NCBI RefSeq assembly: GCF_039521365.1
Contig: NZ_BAAACF010000001.1
Span: forward strand, 2,142,934 to 2,206,933
Reading direction: 5' to 3'
From: Clostridium_AW malenominatum
GTDB taxonomy: Bacteria > Bacillota > Clostridia > Clostridiales > Clostridiaceae
Length of the DNA: 64,000 nt
Both the position numbers and the translations under genes were made by a program. Shown here piece by piece: positions 54,280 to 63,814 of the stretch. Below the pieces are notes generated by a model, which saw only the letters and a list, made by a program, of their open reading frames with translations, was not told where the DNA came from and made no database searches. How positions within the stretch are numbered: position 1 is the stretch's first letter; each line of letters starts with the position of its first letter.

Positions 54280-55608
54280 ATTATCTCCTCCTTGAAAATA
54301 GTTTGACAATGAGCATCTTAAGTTAAACTGTTCACTAGCTTTTAACAAATATCCATTGTTTATTGAACCCTTTATTAAATCTAAACTACTGAAGTTTAAA
54401 ATTTTCCATACATTGTTTTTATTACCTTTATAGAACCAACTAAAAAGAGTTGTTCTTGATATTAACAAATTTCTTTTTAAACAATTATCTTTTATACTTA
54501 AATCTTTCGCTTCTGTAAAATAATTTGCCATTAAAAATTTACTAAAAAACACTTCGTTTATTATATTTTTCATACCTTTTATGCTATTTATTGATGTATA
54601 TTCCAGTCTAGATTTTTCAAGCTCCAGTACATTCCTCAACTTCATAGGCTTAATTTTAGGGGCATAGAGCCCTATAGTATCAAAGTCATGAATCTCTACT
54701 TCTTTGCCCTTTTTAATCCTTAAATAATAACCTGAAAAATCTTCATCTAGTGTTTCATCATTTGGTAATGCCTTTATTTTATCTTCATTTAGGTAGATAT
54801 TTATATTTCCAATCGATACTTGGGTCATTAAATAATCAAAAAGCCTTTTTTGCATTAAAACTTCTTCTTGAGATAATAAATAAGGTACCTGCGTTTTTCT
54901 GCTCTTATTTTCTAGATATGGTTTTTTTGCGTTTAAACCCATGTTATCATTTGGAAGGCCAAAAATTTGTCCATCTATAATCACATTAAAATCGTTGCTA
55001 TTATAGATATTTGTAAGTATATATTTTTCACTTTCTTTTTTATATTCTTCTAAATCATATTTAAAAAATATTTTTAAATATGATTTGTCCTTACTATCTT
55101 TCTCTACCAAATTATATATATTGTTTTTAATCCAACTTTCAATTCTGTCTATTTTTCTCTCATCAGACTTACCATTCTTTTTTTCTATTTCTTGAAAAAG
55201 TTTTTTAGCATTTGCTTTACTATACTTAGTTAATGGATTTTTCAATATTTTATAATAATTTTCTATGATTATATTGGTTATTTTTCCATTATGGATATTT
55301 TCTTTTTTTACAAAGAACGTTAAGTAATTATTACTATGTATATTTTTATCAGCTATAGCCTTATTAGAGTCTATATATTTACTCATATAATCTGCTTTAC
55401 ATATAAAATCAAAATATTGGTTAGTTTTATCAATTTCCCTGGTCTTTTTATCTTGCTTAATAATAACCTTTTCTAATATTCTAAAATCATCTTCTAAAGG
55501 TTCAACAATTACATACTCTCCATCTGATGGAATATAAGAATCTATTATGTAATTTTCGCCCTTATTCCTGTACTCTTTTTCAAAAGTCTTTATAACATCA
55601 GCTAACAC
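53890..55608 (-). CDS. cas8b: Cas8b, Cascade large subunit
   Basis: 572 residues, diverged as usual for this subunit. Features include a Lys-rich middle region, GQIFGLPNDNMGLNAKKPYLENKSRK (a Csh1-like zone) and a helical C-terminus with AVGQLVNYFISLSKGKNKVHSLANPIINAKSDERIKDEL. It recognises the PAM and contacts Cas3. Identification rests on position between cas6 and cas7 and on the C-terminal region. It starts 12 bp after cas6 and includes the internal Cas11 start at 54279. Confidence 0.9.
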   Translation of the reverse strand: MLADVIKTFEKEYRNKGENYIIDSYIPSDGEYVIVEPLEDDFRILEKVIIKQDKKTREIDKTNQYFDFICKADYMSKYIDSNKAIADKNIHSNNYLTFFVKKENIHNGKITNIIIENYYKILKNPLTKYSKANAKKLFQEIEKKNGKSDERKIDRIESWIKNNIYNLVEKDSKDKSYLKIFFKYDLEEYKKESEKYILTNIYNSNDFNVIIDGQIFGLPNDNMGLNAKKPYLENKSRKTQVPYLLSQEEVLMQKRLFDYLMTQVSIGNINIYLNEDKIKALPNDETLDEDFSGYYLRIKKGKEVEIHDFDTIGLYAPKIKPMKLRNVLELEKSRLEYTSINSIKGMKNIINEVFFSKFLMANYFTEAKDLSIKDNCLKRNLLISRTTLFSWFYKGNKNNVWKILNFSSLDLIKGSINNGYLLKASEQFNLRCSLSNYFQGGDNMADVLMDVKNSLREKINKNDTEFIENDKEYYFAVGQLVNYFISLSKGKNKVHSLANPIINAKSDERIKDELRRMYKKYNYTINTSNRRFRNLFAMVSAYEPETKIEEDLIIAGYLHSSLIYEKSEKEEK

Positions 55609-55620
55609 TTACTCACCTCC

Positions 55621-56313
55621 CTAAAGCCACTTATAATTGACAAATCCATATCCCCTTGAATTCATTTCAAGTATTCCTGCTCCTAATGCAAAATGCGCTA
55701 ATTCCTGGGCCATACTATTTTCAGCAATGTTTACGGTAAGTTTATCTCCCAACATGCGTATGTTTTTATAATTCATTGAAATCGGTTTCATATTTTCAAA
55801 ATTTAAAAATGTTATAAATTCAAATTCTTCATTAATTGTTTCGTTAAAGAATTTATTATATTTCTTAATTAAGTTTTCCTTTAGTCTTTTTTCATAACTT
55901 TCTAAAGTCTCATTTTTTCTCCAGTATCCATTTGGAAACTTAGCCACTGCTGGAGTAATACTATATATTTTTTCTATATATCTTTGAGGAATTATTTTTT
56001 TATCAATTGTTAATACTTTAATTTCATCACTATATTCATTCACTAAATTCCTCTGAAAATAATTAGCTAAGTTTTCATCAACTGTCCTTAACTGAATTGT
56101 ATATATTTTACCAGCTCTATATATTTTAGTTTTTTCTAAAGGATATAAAGATGTATAAACATAATTTTTATATGTATTTTTTTCATGAAAATTTGCATAT
56201 GCCTCTTCTCTCAAAAGACTTTTATCTACTATCTTTGCTATTGAACTGAGCGAATCTTGATAGCTTATGTCTTTAATTAAATAAACCTTTAAAATTAATT
56301 CAGTAACCTTCAA
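55621..56313 (-). CDS. cas6: Cas6, crRNA-processing endoribonuclease
   Basis: About 230 residues. Two RAMP-type domains; the C-terminal glycine-rich loop GAGILEMNSRGYGFVNYKWL is diagnostic of Cas6. A His in ELAHFALGAG and others could serve catalysis. It should cut each repeat to leave the tag ATTTAAAT. I prefer TTG 56313 after AAAGGGGGTGAG; an ATG at 56334 overlaps that site. First gene of the cas operon, which runs on without a gap larger than 50 bp. Confidence 0.93.
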   Translation of the reverse strand: MKVTELILKVYLIKDISYQDSLSSIAKIVDKSLLREEAYANFHEKNTYKNYVYTSLYPLEKTKIYRAGKIYTIQLRTVDENLANYFQRNLVNEYSDEIKVLTIDKKIIPQRYIEKIYSITPAVAKFPNGYWRKNETLESYEKRLKENLIKKYNKFFNETINEEFEFITFLNFENMKPISMNYKNIRMLGDKLTVNIAENSMAQELAHFALGAGILEMNSRGYGFVNYKWL

Positions 56314-56405
56314 TGTCTCACCCCCTTTAATCATAATTTCTATTTAGTTCTATTTTTTCCTCCTTTTTGTCGAAGGAATGACTTTAATTTTATATAAATT
56401 TTAGA

Positions 56406-56435
56406 GGTGACAATTCTAATCATAAAAATGTCACC
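56406..56435. promoter_or_regulatory. Inverted repeat in the cas operon promoter region
   Basis: GGTGACA (56406-56412) and TGTCACC (56429-56435) form a 7-bp inverted repeat with 23-bp centre-to-centre spacing between arms, about 100 bp upstream of cas6. It looks like a dimeric regulator site; the regulator is not identified. Confidence 0.45.
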
Positions 56436-56472
56436 AAACATAGTTTTTTTCTTCTATGAAATTAATAAAAAA

Positions 56473-56495
56473 AGGGTTGCATCACAACCACATTT
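56473..56495 (-). terminator. Terminator between array 3 and the cas operon
   Basis: On the minus strand GGTTG-TGATG-CAACC is followed by CTTTTTTTATT. It lies just past the distal end of array 3 and would stop its transcript before the cas promoter. Confidence 0.75.
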
Positions 56496-56504
56496 TTCAG
56501 ACTG

Positions 56505-57581
56505 ATTTAAATAGATCTTATGTTAAGGTTCAACAGATACTCCAAGTATCTTAGATGTTTGATTTAACAGATTTAAATACATCTTATGTTAAGGTTCAAC
56601 TTTATCTGTATTCTTAGTAAATGGAATGAATGTCCTATTTAAATACATCCTATGTTAAGGTTCAACTAAAACTAAATAAGCTAATCCGAGTGTGAGTGAG
56701 CGAATTTAAATACATCCTATGTTAAGGTTCAACTTTTACTCTCTGCTACAACTCTCATTTTTACCTTTATTTAAATACATCCTATGTTAAGGTTCAACAT
56801 TTTTGTCTTTGCTAACTATTAAATTTACTATCTGATTTAAATACATCCTATGTTAAGGTTCAACTTATATCAGAAATTTTACTTCACTTAAAGTTTTGAT
56901 TTAAATACATCCTATGTTAAGGTTCAACGTACAAGGTTTATTGCAACTTTATATCCATAATAGATTTAAATACATCCTATGTTAAGGTTCAACCGCTCTG
57001 TATTTAATGTTTTCCAGCACCATGTTTATTTAAATACATCCTATGTTAAGGTTCAACCCAATTACAGCAATTGTACGGTGCAAAAAATGCCTATTTAAAT
57101 ACATCCTATGTTAAGGTTCAACATTTACTGAAAACTTTTTACGTATATGAATTATGTCATTTAAATACATCCTATGTTAAGGTTCAACTTTTAAGCTGTT
57201 TCCTTTAATATATTTTTATTTAAATTTAAATACATCCTATGTTAAGGTTCAACCTTAACTGCTGATCCTAATTGTATCGACAAGTTAAAATTTAAATACA
57301 TCCTATGTTAAGGTTCAACTCAATTCCCTGTTTTAGCAAAGCAAATGCCTTTTTAATTTAAATACATCCTATGTTAAGGTTCAACGTTATCAATTCAGTT
57401 TTTAGCAGTTCTCCTTTAATATTTAAATACATCCTATGTTAAGGTTCAACGTTTGGGTTAATGGTATTGGGGATATGACGGAAAAATTTAAATACATCCT
57501 ATGTTAAGGTTCAACGATGGTAGCATGTGGTATAAGTTACTATAAGGAGAGATTTAAATACATCCTATGTTAAGGTTCAAC
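56505..57581 (-). CRISPR. CRISPR array 3: 17 repeats, 16 spacers
   Basis: Fifteen leader-proximal repeats have core ATACATCCTATGTTAAGGTT and end CAAC. The two distal ones (56505, 56571) carry CTTATG like array 1, and the outermost also has TAGATC for TACATC. Spacers are about 34-38 nt. The leader adjoins the right end at 57582, so the array is read on the minus strand toward the cas operon and ends at the terminator at 56473-56495. Confidence 0.97.
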
Positions 57582-57785
57582 AGCTGTAAAATGGGCATTT
57601 GTTATTCTAATGATACCACATAAACCCTTGTAAATGCTACATCCCTCTATTTTTTTACCAGCTGATTTTAAAAAACTTTTTATTATTTATAAAATTCCTT
57701 AAACCAATTGATCTTTATAGATTTCAGGTGCTTCTCTTGTAAATAGAGGTTGGTAAAAATATTGTAAGGAACCCTTCAATTTAAA
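57582..57785 (-). promoter_or_regulatory. Leader of CRISPR array 3
   Basis: It begins AGCTGTAAAATGGGCATTTG, clearly related to the CACTGTAAAAT starts of leaders 1 and 2, with a shared ATAMCA-type motif about 30 bp in. The rest is more diverged. It fills the whole space to the end of the AraC-type gene. Confidence 0.65.
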
Positions 57786-59066
57786 CTAAGCATTGTCTTT
57801 CACATATTGTTTTGGAGTTAAGCCCATTGTCCTTTTAAATACAGTACAAAAATAACTAACGCTACAAAACCCTAATTGAAAAGCTATATCTTCTACGGAT
57901 AATTGACTTTGTGTTAAAAGTTCCTTTGACTTTTCAATGCGGTAATTAGTTAAATGTTGATTAAAGGATACGCCAAACAAATCTTTAAATAACCTCCCAA
58001 AATAATAAGGGCTATAATTACATAACTTAGCTGCTTTTGCTAAATTAAAATCACAATCATTATAATACTTTTTTATACATTCATCTGCAAATAATCGCAT
58101 TTTCTCATGGATGTTTTGATGTATTATCATGGTACTTTTCATAATTTCTCCACAAAATGCAATTATAATCTGTTCTATTGAGCTAATAAAATTGCTATTG
58201 AGAATATCCTTCATTGCTACTATACTTATGTGGTCAATTTTTTCTTTTTCTATTCCTTGGTCAATATAGTAATTTGATACATGATCAATTAGCTTAACCA
58301 TATGCATACGAGCGTCAACAGAAGAAGTGTTTGTATCACAAATATGATTAATCATTTCATGTATTACTCCAATATATCCTTTAGAATTCAGATTATCAAT
58401 ATGAAAAATAATTTTTGTGGCAAAACTATCCATGTCTTCTTTACGCAACAAAATATGTACTTCTTCCACCTCATCATAAAAGGTATATGTCCCTCTCCCT
58501 TTACTAAAATTATTCTCAAAAGCTTTCTGACATTGAGAATAGGCCCTAGGAAATTGATTGATATTTTCACAAAAGTCACTAATGCCAATTGATATACTTT
58601 GATTGGCGAATTTTTTAACATCATCAATTAAAGATTGAGATAAATCTTTTAATTGTTTCCGATGTCGATTTGTATCCCTTTCCTCTTGAAAACATAGGAA
58701 TGCTCCAATAGTGTCTCTCCCAAGAAAAGAAGCCACCACTCCTTGTATATCCTGATCTTTCAAAGATTTTTCCAATTGATTAATGACGCTTATCTTTTGG
58801 GGGTAAATTGAAAACCTAGGAAAACAATTATAAATATCATGGCAATCATCAAGCCTAACCAGAAACAGTATTTGTGGAAGTTTGTCTAGATTAAGCAACT
58901 CCAAAATGTAGCTTAATCTACCTAGATTTAAATTTCCATATATAGCACTATACGCAAACTCCTGACAGTAAAATTCATAATTACCTTTCTTTAGGTAGCC
59001 ATTATAACGTCTAAAAGTGTTTGGAATATCAAATTCTCTGTTTATTTCTGTAATAGACTTGTCCAT
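57786..59066 (-). CDS. AraC-family regulator with CdaR/GGDEF-like middle domain
   Basis: About 426 residues. The C-terminal two-helix-turn-helix AraC domain is clear: YYNDCDFNLAKAAKLCNYSPYYFGRLFKDLFGVSFNQHLTNYRIEKSKELL and IAFQLGFCSVSYFCTVFKRTMGLTPKQYV. The middle segment (FLGRDTIGAFLCF to SISIGISDFCENINQFPRAYSQCQKAFENN) resembles degenerate GGDEF-like modules of YesN/CdaR-type regulators. ATG 59066 follows GGGGTGAT. Its neighbour, on the same strand upstream, is the enoate-reductase-type operon, its likely target. Confidence 0.88.
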   Translation of the reverse strand: MDKSITEINREFDIPNTFRRYNGYLKKGNYEFYCQEFAYSAIYGNLNLGRLSYILELLNLDKLPQILFLVRLDDCHDIYNCFPRFSIYPQKISVINQLEKSLKDQDIQGVVASFLGRDTIGAFLCFQEERDTNRHRKQLKDLSQSLIDDVKKFANQSISIGISDFCENINQFPRAYSQCQKAFENNFSKGRGTYTFYDEVEEVHILLRKEDMDSFATKIIFHIDNLNSKGYIGVIHEMINHICDTNTSSVDARMHMVKLIDHVSNYYIDQGIEKEKIDHISIVAMKDILNSNFISSIEQIIIAFCGEIMKSTMIIHQNIHEKMRLFADECIKKYYNDCDFNLAKAAKLCNYSPYYFGRLFKDLFGVSFNQHLTNYRIEKSKELLTQSQLSVEDIAFQLGFCSVSYFCTVFKRTMGLTPKQYVKDNA

Positions 59067-59217
59067 TATAATCACCCCACTACTGTTTTTTAGAACTTTA
59101 TTTTGTATTATATTACCATTATATTACTATTATTATATCATAGACTATCTAAACCTTATTAGTGTAAACTTTAAAAAACCGAGTATAATTGAAGATTACA
59201 CTCGGTTAAAAAGAGAA

Positions 59218-61170
59218 TTAAATTGTCATGCCAATATCGTAGCCACTTCTTACAGCTTCCAGTACCTTTCTAGGTTTAAGGCTATCTCCAATATTATAAA
59301 ATTCTAGATTATATTTTCTTAGAGCATCCACTTGAGATGCTTTTGATTTTAAACCAGTGGCTATTATAATGGTATCTCCTTCATATTGAATTTCATTACC
59401 ATCTTTATCTAAAGCAATTACACCTCTATCATTTATAGCTTTGCATTGAGTGTTAGTTATAAGTTCTATAGGCCATTTTTTCATTTCTATCATCAATGCT
59501 TCCCTATATAAATATGCTCCGTCTATAATCACATCTGGTCTCATTTCTACCACTGTAATCTTTTTACCCTTTTGTGCTAGGTTTAAAGCTTCTTCACAAC
59601 CCATTAATCCGCCGCCAATAATAACCACGTTTTCCCCTATATCATGGATTTTTTCCGTAACTTCTATAGCTGTTATTACATTTTTACAATCCATTCCTGG
59701 TATCTTTGGTATAATTGGCTCCGCTCCAATGGCTGCCACTACAATATCTGGTGCTAAATGTTCTATAACTTCTTCTGTTACTTCAGTATTTAGTATAACC
59801 CTAATTGCTCTTTCATTAACTCTTTTAATAAGTACATCCTTAAATTTTTTAAGATCTTCTTTAAAATCTATATTTTCTATAAGGTTTATTGTTCCTCCTA
59901 AAGAATCATTTTTCTCACAAAGTATAACCTCATGTCCCCTATCTGAAGCAGTAATTGCTGCTTGCATACCTGCAGGTCCCCCACCAATTATCAGTACTTT
60001 CTTTTTATCCACTGGTGGCTTTGCAACCATAGCTTCCTGCTCTCTTCCTATAATTGGGTTAACAGAGCATTTTAAGCTTCTAATTGGATATTTTATATAT
60101 GGAACAAAATCTCCACTTAAACAAACTAAACAACGTACACATGGGCTTACATCTTCTTCTTTTTTCGCTATAAGTTTCTTAGGTAAGTAAGGGTCAGCAA
60201 GTAGTGGTCTTCCTAGTGCAACTATATCTGCCTTTCCACTAGAAATTATTTCTTCCATAAGTTCAGGATCGTTTATTCCCCCAACTACAGCCACTGGTGT
60301 TTTAACTACCTTTTTTATTTCTGCTGCTAAAGGTACGTTAATTCCACGCTCATGGAAAGGTGATGGGAACATATGAGTATTAGTTGCAGGATTATGGAAA
60401 GTACAGCTGGAAACATGAATTATATCCACCTTGCCATCAATTAATTTTGCAAACTCTACCATGTCATTAATCGTTAAGCCACCCTCTACGTGTTCAGAAC
60501 CACTTAAACGGAACTCAATTGGAAAATCTGGACCACACTTCTTTCTAATATTATCTATAACCATTAATGAAATTCTAGCACGATTTTCTAAGCTCCCCCC
60601 AAATCTATCAGTACGGTGGTTGTTAAGTGGGGATAGGAATTGATGTAAAAGCCATCCGTGGGCACCATGAATCATTACCATGTCGCATCCGCCTAGCTTT
60701 GCCATTTCTGCAGCATCTCCAAAGGCTTCAACCACTTCCTGTATAACCTCTTCGCTCATTTCCACAATAGGCCCTCCAAATAAAGGCTCTCCTGCACTTG
60801 GACCATATACTGCACCATTATAATAGTCTTTATTAGCTCTTCTTCCCGGATGAAGCAATTGTATAGAGGCAAAGGCTCCGTGCCTATGAATTGCATCCGT
60901 AGTTCTTATAAGTGATGGTAAAATATCAGGATTATCAAGACAAGGCATTCTTCCGTGAGCTACACCAGTTTTAGTATGCACATTGCTTTCACCTATAGTT
61001 ACAATAGCAGCCCCACCCTTAGCTTTTAGTTCAAAATATCCAATACTTTCTGGTGTTAAAAAACCCTCGAATGTTCCATTTCCTGTATTACTAGGAGCAG
61101 CCTCAATTCTGTTTCTTAAAGTTAGTGCTCCTACTTTTATAGGACTAAGTAAATTTTTATAATCTTTCAT
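59218..61170 (-). CDS. Enoate reductase / 2,4-dienoyl-CoA reductase-type flavoenzyme
   Basis: About 650 residues. An N-terminal old-yellow-enzyme TIM barrel (LLSPIKVGALTLRNRIEAAPS, MIHGAHGWLLHQFLSPLNNHRTDRFGGS) binds FMN. The 4Fe-4S cysteines are in CVRCLVCLSGDF with a later LKCSVNP. A C-terminal FAD/NAD(P) module shows IGGGPAGMQAA and VVIIGGGLMGCEEALNLA. Such enzymes reduce alpha,beta-unsaturated acids or related compounds. With an amino acid permease gene 34 bp upstream, a reductive amino-acid fermentation step is likely; the exact substrate is open. ATG 61170 follows AAGGGAG. Confidence 0.88.
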   Translation of the reverse strand: MKDYKNLLSPIKVGALTLRNRIEAAPSNTGNGTFEGFLTPESIGYFELKAKGGAAIVTIGESNVHTKTGVAHGRMPCLDNPDILPSLIRTTDAIHRHGAFASIQLLHPGRRANKDYYNGAVYGPSAGEPLFGGPIVEMSEEVIQEVVEAFGDAAEMAKLGGCDMVMIHGAHGWLLHQFLSPLNNHRTDRFGGSLENRARISLMVIDNIRKKCGPDFPIEFRLSGSEHVEGGLTINDMVEFAKLIDGKVDIIHVSSCTFHNPATNTHMFPSPFHERGINVPLAAEIKKVVKTPVAVVGGINDPELMEEIISSGKADIVALGRPLLADPYLPKKLIAKKEEDVSPCVRCLVCLSGDFVPYIKYPIRSLKCSVNPIIGREQEAMVAKPPVDKKKVLIIGGGPAGMQAAITASDRGHEVILCEKNDSLGGTINLIENIDFKEDLKKFKDVLIKRVNERAIRVILNTEVTEEVIEHLAPDIVVAAIGAEPIIPKIPGMDCKNVITAIEVTEKIHDIGENVVIIGGGLMGCEEALNLAQKGKKITVVEMRPDVIIDGAYLYREALMIEMKKWPIELITNTQCKAINDRGVIALDKDGNEIQYEGDTIIIATGLKSKASQVDALRKYNLEFYNIGDSLKPRKVLEAVRSGYDIGMTI

Positions 61171-61203
61171 AACTTTTTCTCCCTTCATCATTACATCTTT
61201 TAA

Positions 61204-62577
61204 CTATGCTTCTTCGTAACTTACTTCCATATTTACCTTTCCAGATTTTAACCTTAGTACTGAATAGCCCATAGCAAAGATAGCAACAGCTCCATTTCCT
61301 ATAAATTCTGCTGGCGTAAGAACTCCAACCAATAGCCATATCTGTGCAATAGTAGATATGGCACCTAAAATACTAAAGAAGGCAAGTACCTTGTAAGAAA
61401 CATGATATTTTGATTTTGCCCACAAATCTGGAAGTACCTTAGGAAGATTTATTGCTGAATAACATACTATAGCAAAGAATAAATTGTTTAAAATAACGGC
61501 CATGTTTCCAATGGTTGATACATTAAATCTAAAAAATATTGGAATCAAACTTTCTATATATAAAAGAGTTAATATGATGTATGGAGTTTTATATTTATTT
61601 AATGCTCCAAGACCTTTTGGTAACCATCCATCTACACTAGCTTGTAATATAGGTTTAGTAACCCATCCAAAACAAGCATTTAAGGTAGTAATTAACGCAA
61701 ACATAGCTCCACCAACTACAAACAACACATATAATGGTTTTGATAAAACTTTTTCAGCCACAAGAGTCAATGGTTGTCCAGCTACCTCTGAAACTGGTAA
61801 TACCCCTGACGCAACAGTTGACATAAATGCATAGAAAATAGCAACAATTAATGTACCTGCAATAACTGCAAATGGGATGTCTCTAGTTGGGTTTTTAGCT
61901 TCAGCTCCAAGATGTATTACAACATTAGCTCCCCCAATAGCCCAAGTAAGCAGTGCCCCAGCTGCAAATAAACCTGAAACTCCGTTAGTCATAAAATCCG
62001 GTGGACTAAAGAAACCTGGTTGGATCTTACCTATTCCAAAGGCTGAGAAAACCACAATTGCAATGGTCATAATTACTGTCATTAAAGTTTGAAGCTTAGA
62101 AGCTCCTTCCATTCCAAATAGGTTTACTAAATATATAACTGTTAATACCACAAATGCCACTAAGGTCTTATTAATTCCTGGTATTAAAGCAAAGGTATAA
62201 TCTGCAAAACTAATTGCATACATAGATAGTGCGGACCAAGCTAAGATGTGAATAATTATAAAAAATCCTGAAAATGCCTTATGAGATAAAAGTGCCAGTT
62301 GAGTGTAAAATCCCCCTCTCATTCTTATGGTTCCACTTACAAATATCATAGGTACAGTCATGGCTAATGTAAATATTGCCGCTATAAGCATTGCCAAACT
62401 AGTAGATCTCCCCGTCATCCCTATAGCAACCCCCGTAAGTGCAAAAACCCCTGAACCGATTGTTTGTCCAATTGCTATGGACAATAGTTCCTTTCTACCA
62501 AGTACTCTTTTCAAGTCTTTGGTAGAGGCTAAATTTGTTGATACGTTGGTATTGGTATTAGTAGATGTATTTGACAT
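61204..62577 (-). CDS. APC-superfamily amino acid permease
   Basis: 457 residues, 12 membrane helices after a Thr/Asn/Ser-rich N-terminal tail (MSNTSTNTNTNVSTN). Helix 1 has SIAIGQTIGSGVFALTG, the substrate-binding GSG motif; helix 6 lies in LLTWAIGGANVVIHLGAEAKNPTRDIP. It probably imports the amino acid or derived acid used by the flavoenzyme encoded just downstream in the same operon. Exact substrate unknown. Confidence 0.9.
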   Translation of the reverse strand: MSNTSTNTNTNVSTNLASTKDLKRVLGRKELLSIAIGQTIGSGVFALTGVAIGMTGRSTSLAMLIAAIFTLAMTVPMIFVSGTIRMRGGFYTQLALLSHKAFSGFFIIIHILAWSALSMYAISFADYTFALIPGINKTLVAFVVLTVIYLVNLFGMEGASKLQTLMTVIMTIAIVVFSAFGIGKIQPGFFSPPDFMTNGVSGLFAAGALLTWAIGGANVVIHLGAEAKNPTRDIPFAVIAGTLIVAIFYAFMSTVASGVLPVSEVAGQPLTLVAEKVLSKPLYVLFVVGGAMFALITTLNACFGWVTKPILQASVDGWLPKGLGALNKYKTPYIILTLLYIESLIPIFFRFNVSTIGNMAVILNNLFFAIVCYSAINLPKVLPDLWAKSKYHVSYKVLAFFSILGAISTIAQIWLLVGVLTPAEFIGNGAVAIFAMGYSVLRLKSGKVNMEVSYEEA

Positions 62578-62686
62578 ATAACTCCCTCCTTTAATAAAAT
62601 TATAGCACCAGCACTATTTGGGGTCATTTAACAAAATTGCTCCAAAATTTAATTTTTTAGCCTTTGTTCAAATATTTAGTATACAA

Positions 62687-62726
62687 AAACAGAAAAGATT
62701 TGGATTTAACCAAACCTTTTCTGTTT
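62687..62726. terminator. Intrinsic terminator
   Basis: AAACAGAAAAG and CTTTTCTGTTT with inner TTTGG/CCAAA pairing. It lies downstream of the gene at 62813 on the minus strand. Confidence 0.75.
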
Positions 62727-62812
62727 CCTTGCTATAAAATTCTTATTATAATCTTACTTTCCCAATTAATAGCGTAATGAAGTTGCACAGTTTGTAAGTA
62801 CTTTAAAGTATT

Positions 62813-63814
62813 CTAAAATTTAAGGTATTTTTCAAACTCAATTTCTTCATATTTTTTATTATCCAAAATTATAAATATATTATCTTCTGCTCTGTTTATT
62901 TCCTTATAATTTTTATTCTCTGTAACTAACTGGTAGGAACTATCCATGATTTTACCTATTCCATAATAAATCTTTGTATCTTTATCCATTTCAATTACTC
63001 CCTCAACCAATGCGTAAGGTGCATTTAATTCCCCTTCATAATCTAACACAAAAAAAGGTGTTGCTAAATACTTATACTTGCCACTTTTTTCTGTTATTTT
63101 TACAATACACACTCCGTCAGTTATCTTTCCTTCTTTAAAAAAGGGAAGTTTTGATTTTAAAACTACAATGGATTTATCTCCAGCATTTTTTTCTAAAAGC
63201 TTAACAACTTTCCCATAATTTTCGTCACCAACTCTGGATTTAATTGCTGTCTCTAAAGCTACATCGTAACTTTTATATTTCTTGTTTCTATTTATGCTGG
63301 TAATTATATTAGGTAGGAATAGCATTAATATAAGTGAAGCTATCGCAATAATCTTGTATATTTTTTTTGGTTTCTTTTTTAATCCTATTTCCACTTTTAA
63401 ATGCTCTAAAAACTGTTTATACCCTATTATCTCCAAATTTTTTTCATTTATATTAATAGTTAAATATTCTCTCCAAATTGTTTTAAATAGAGAGGATTTA
63501 AACACTATTTGCTTTTCATCTCTTTTTATAATAGACCAATGACTATCTTTCATAACCTTTTCTATTTTAAAAATCATTTCTTCATTATTTTCTCCACATG
63601 GAATTTCTAGCCTATGCTTTTTATAATGACCCGTTGCAAATAGGCTATAGAATAAACTAAATGTAATGACAAATGATATTTTTCCACTAGTATTTTGCCT
63701 TATAGGTCCGAAAAATAATGATAGCACACTACTACATAAAAATGTGGTTATGGACATAAATAATAACAACTTTAAAAATATCACTATACTATTATTTTTA
63801 TCTATTTTATTCAA
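62813..63814 (-). CDS. Uncharacterised membrane protein, paralogue of the protein at 43941
   Basis: 333 residues with the same plan as its relative: two N-terminal helices, the conserved cytoplasmic block IVFKSSLFKTIWREYLTININEKNLEIIGYKQFL, a third helix (about 165-182) and the C-terminal YYGIGKIMDSSYQLVTENKNYKEI. Start TTG 63814 after AAGGGATGAG. Unlike the other copy it has no 147-residue partner downstream and no 71-residue gene upstream, but keeps the same promoter sequence. Function unknown. Confidence 0.65.
   Translation of the reverse strand: MNKIDKNNSIVIFLKLLLFMSITTFLCSSVLSLFFGPIRQNTSGKISFVITFSLFYSLFATGHYKKHRLEIPCGENNEEMIFKIEKVMKDSHWSIIKRDEKQIVFKSSLFKTIWREYLTININEKNLEIIGYKQFLEHLKVEIGLKKKPKKIYKIIAIASLILMLFLPNIITSINRNKKYKSYDVALETAIKSRVGDENYGKVVKLLEKNAGDKSIVVLKSKLPFFKEGKITDGVCIVKITEKSGKYKYLATPFFVLDYEGELNAPYALVEGVIEMDKDTKIYYGIGKIMDSSYQLVTENKNYKEINRAEDNIFIILDNKKYEEIEFEKYLKF

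Noticed and set aside
59450..60190. Long 246-codon frame opposite the enoate reductase gene
   Set aside because: The minus-strand gene has clear FMN, Fe-S and FAD/NAD motifs along this stretch; the opposite frame has no ribosome binding site or known motifs.
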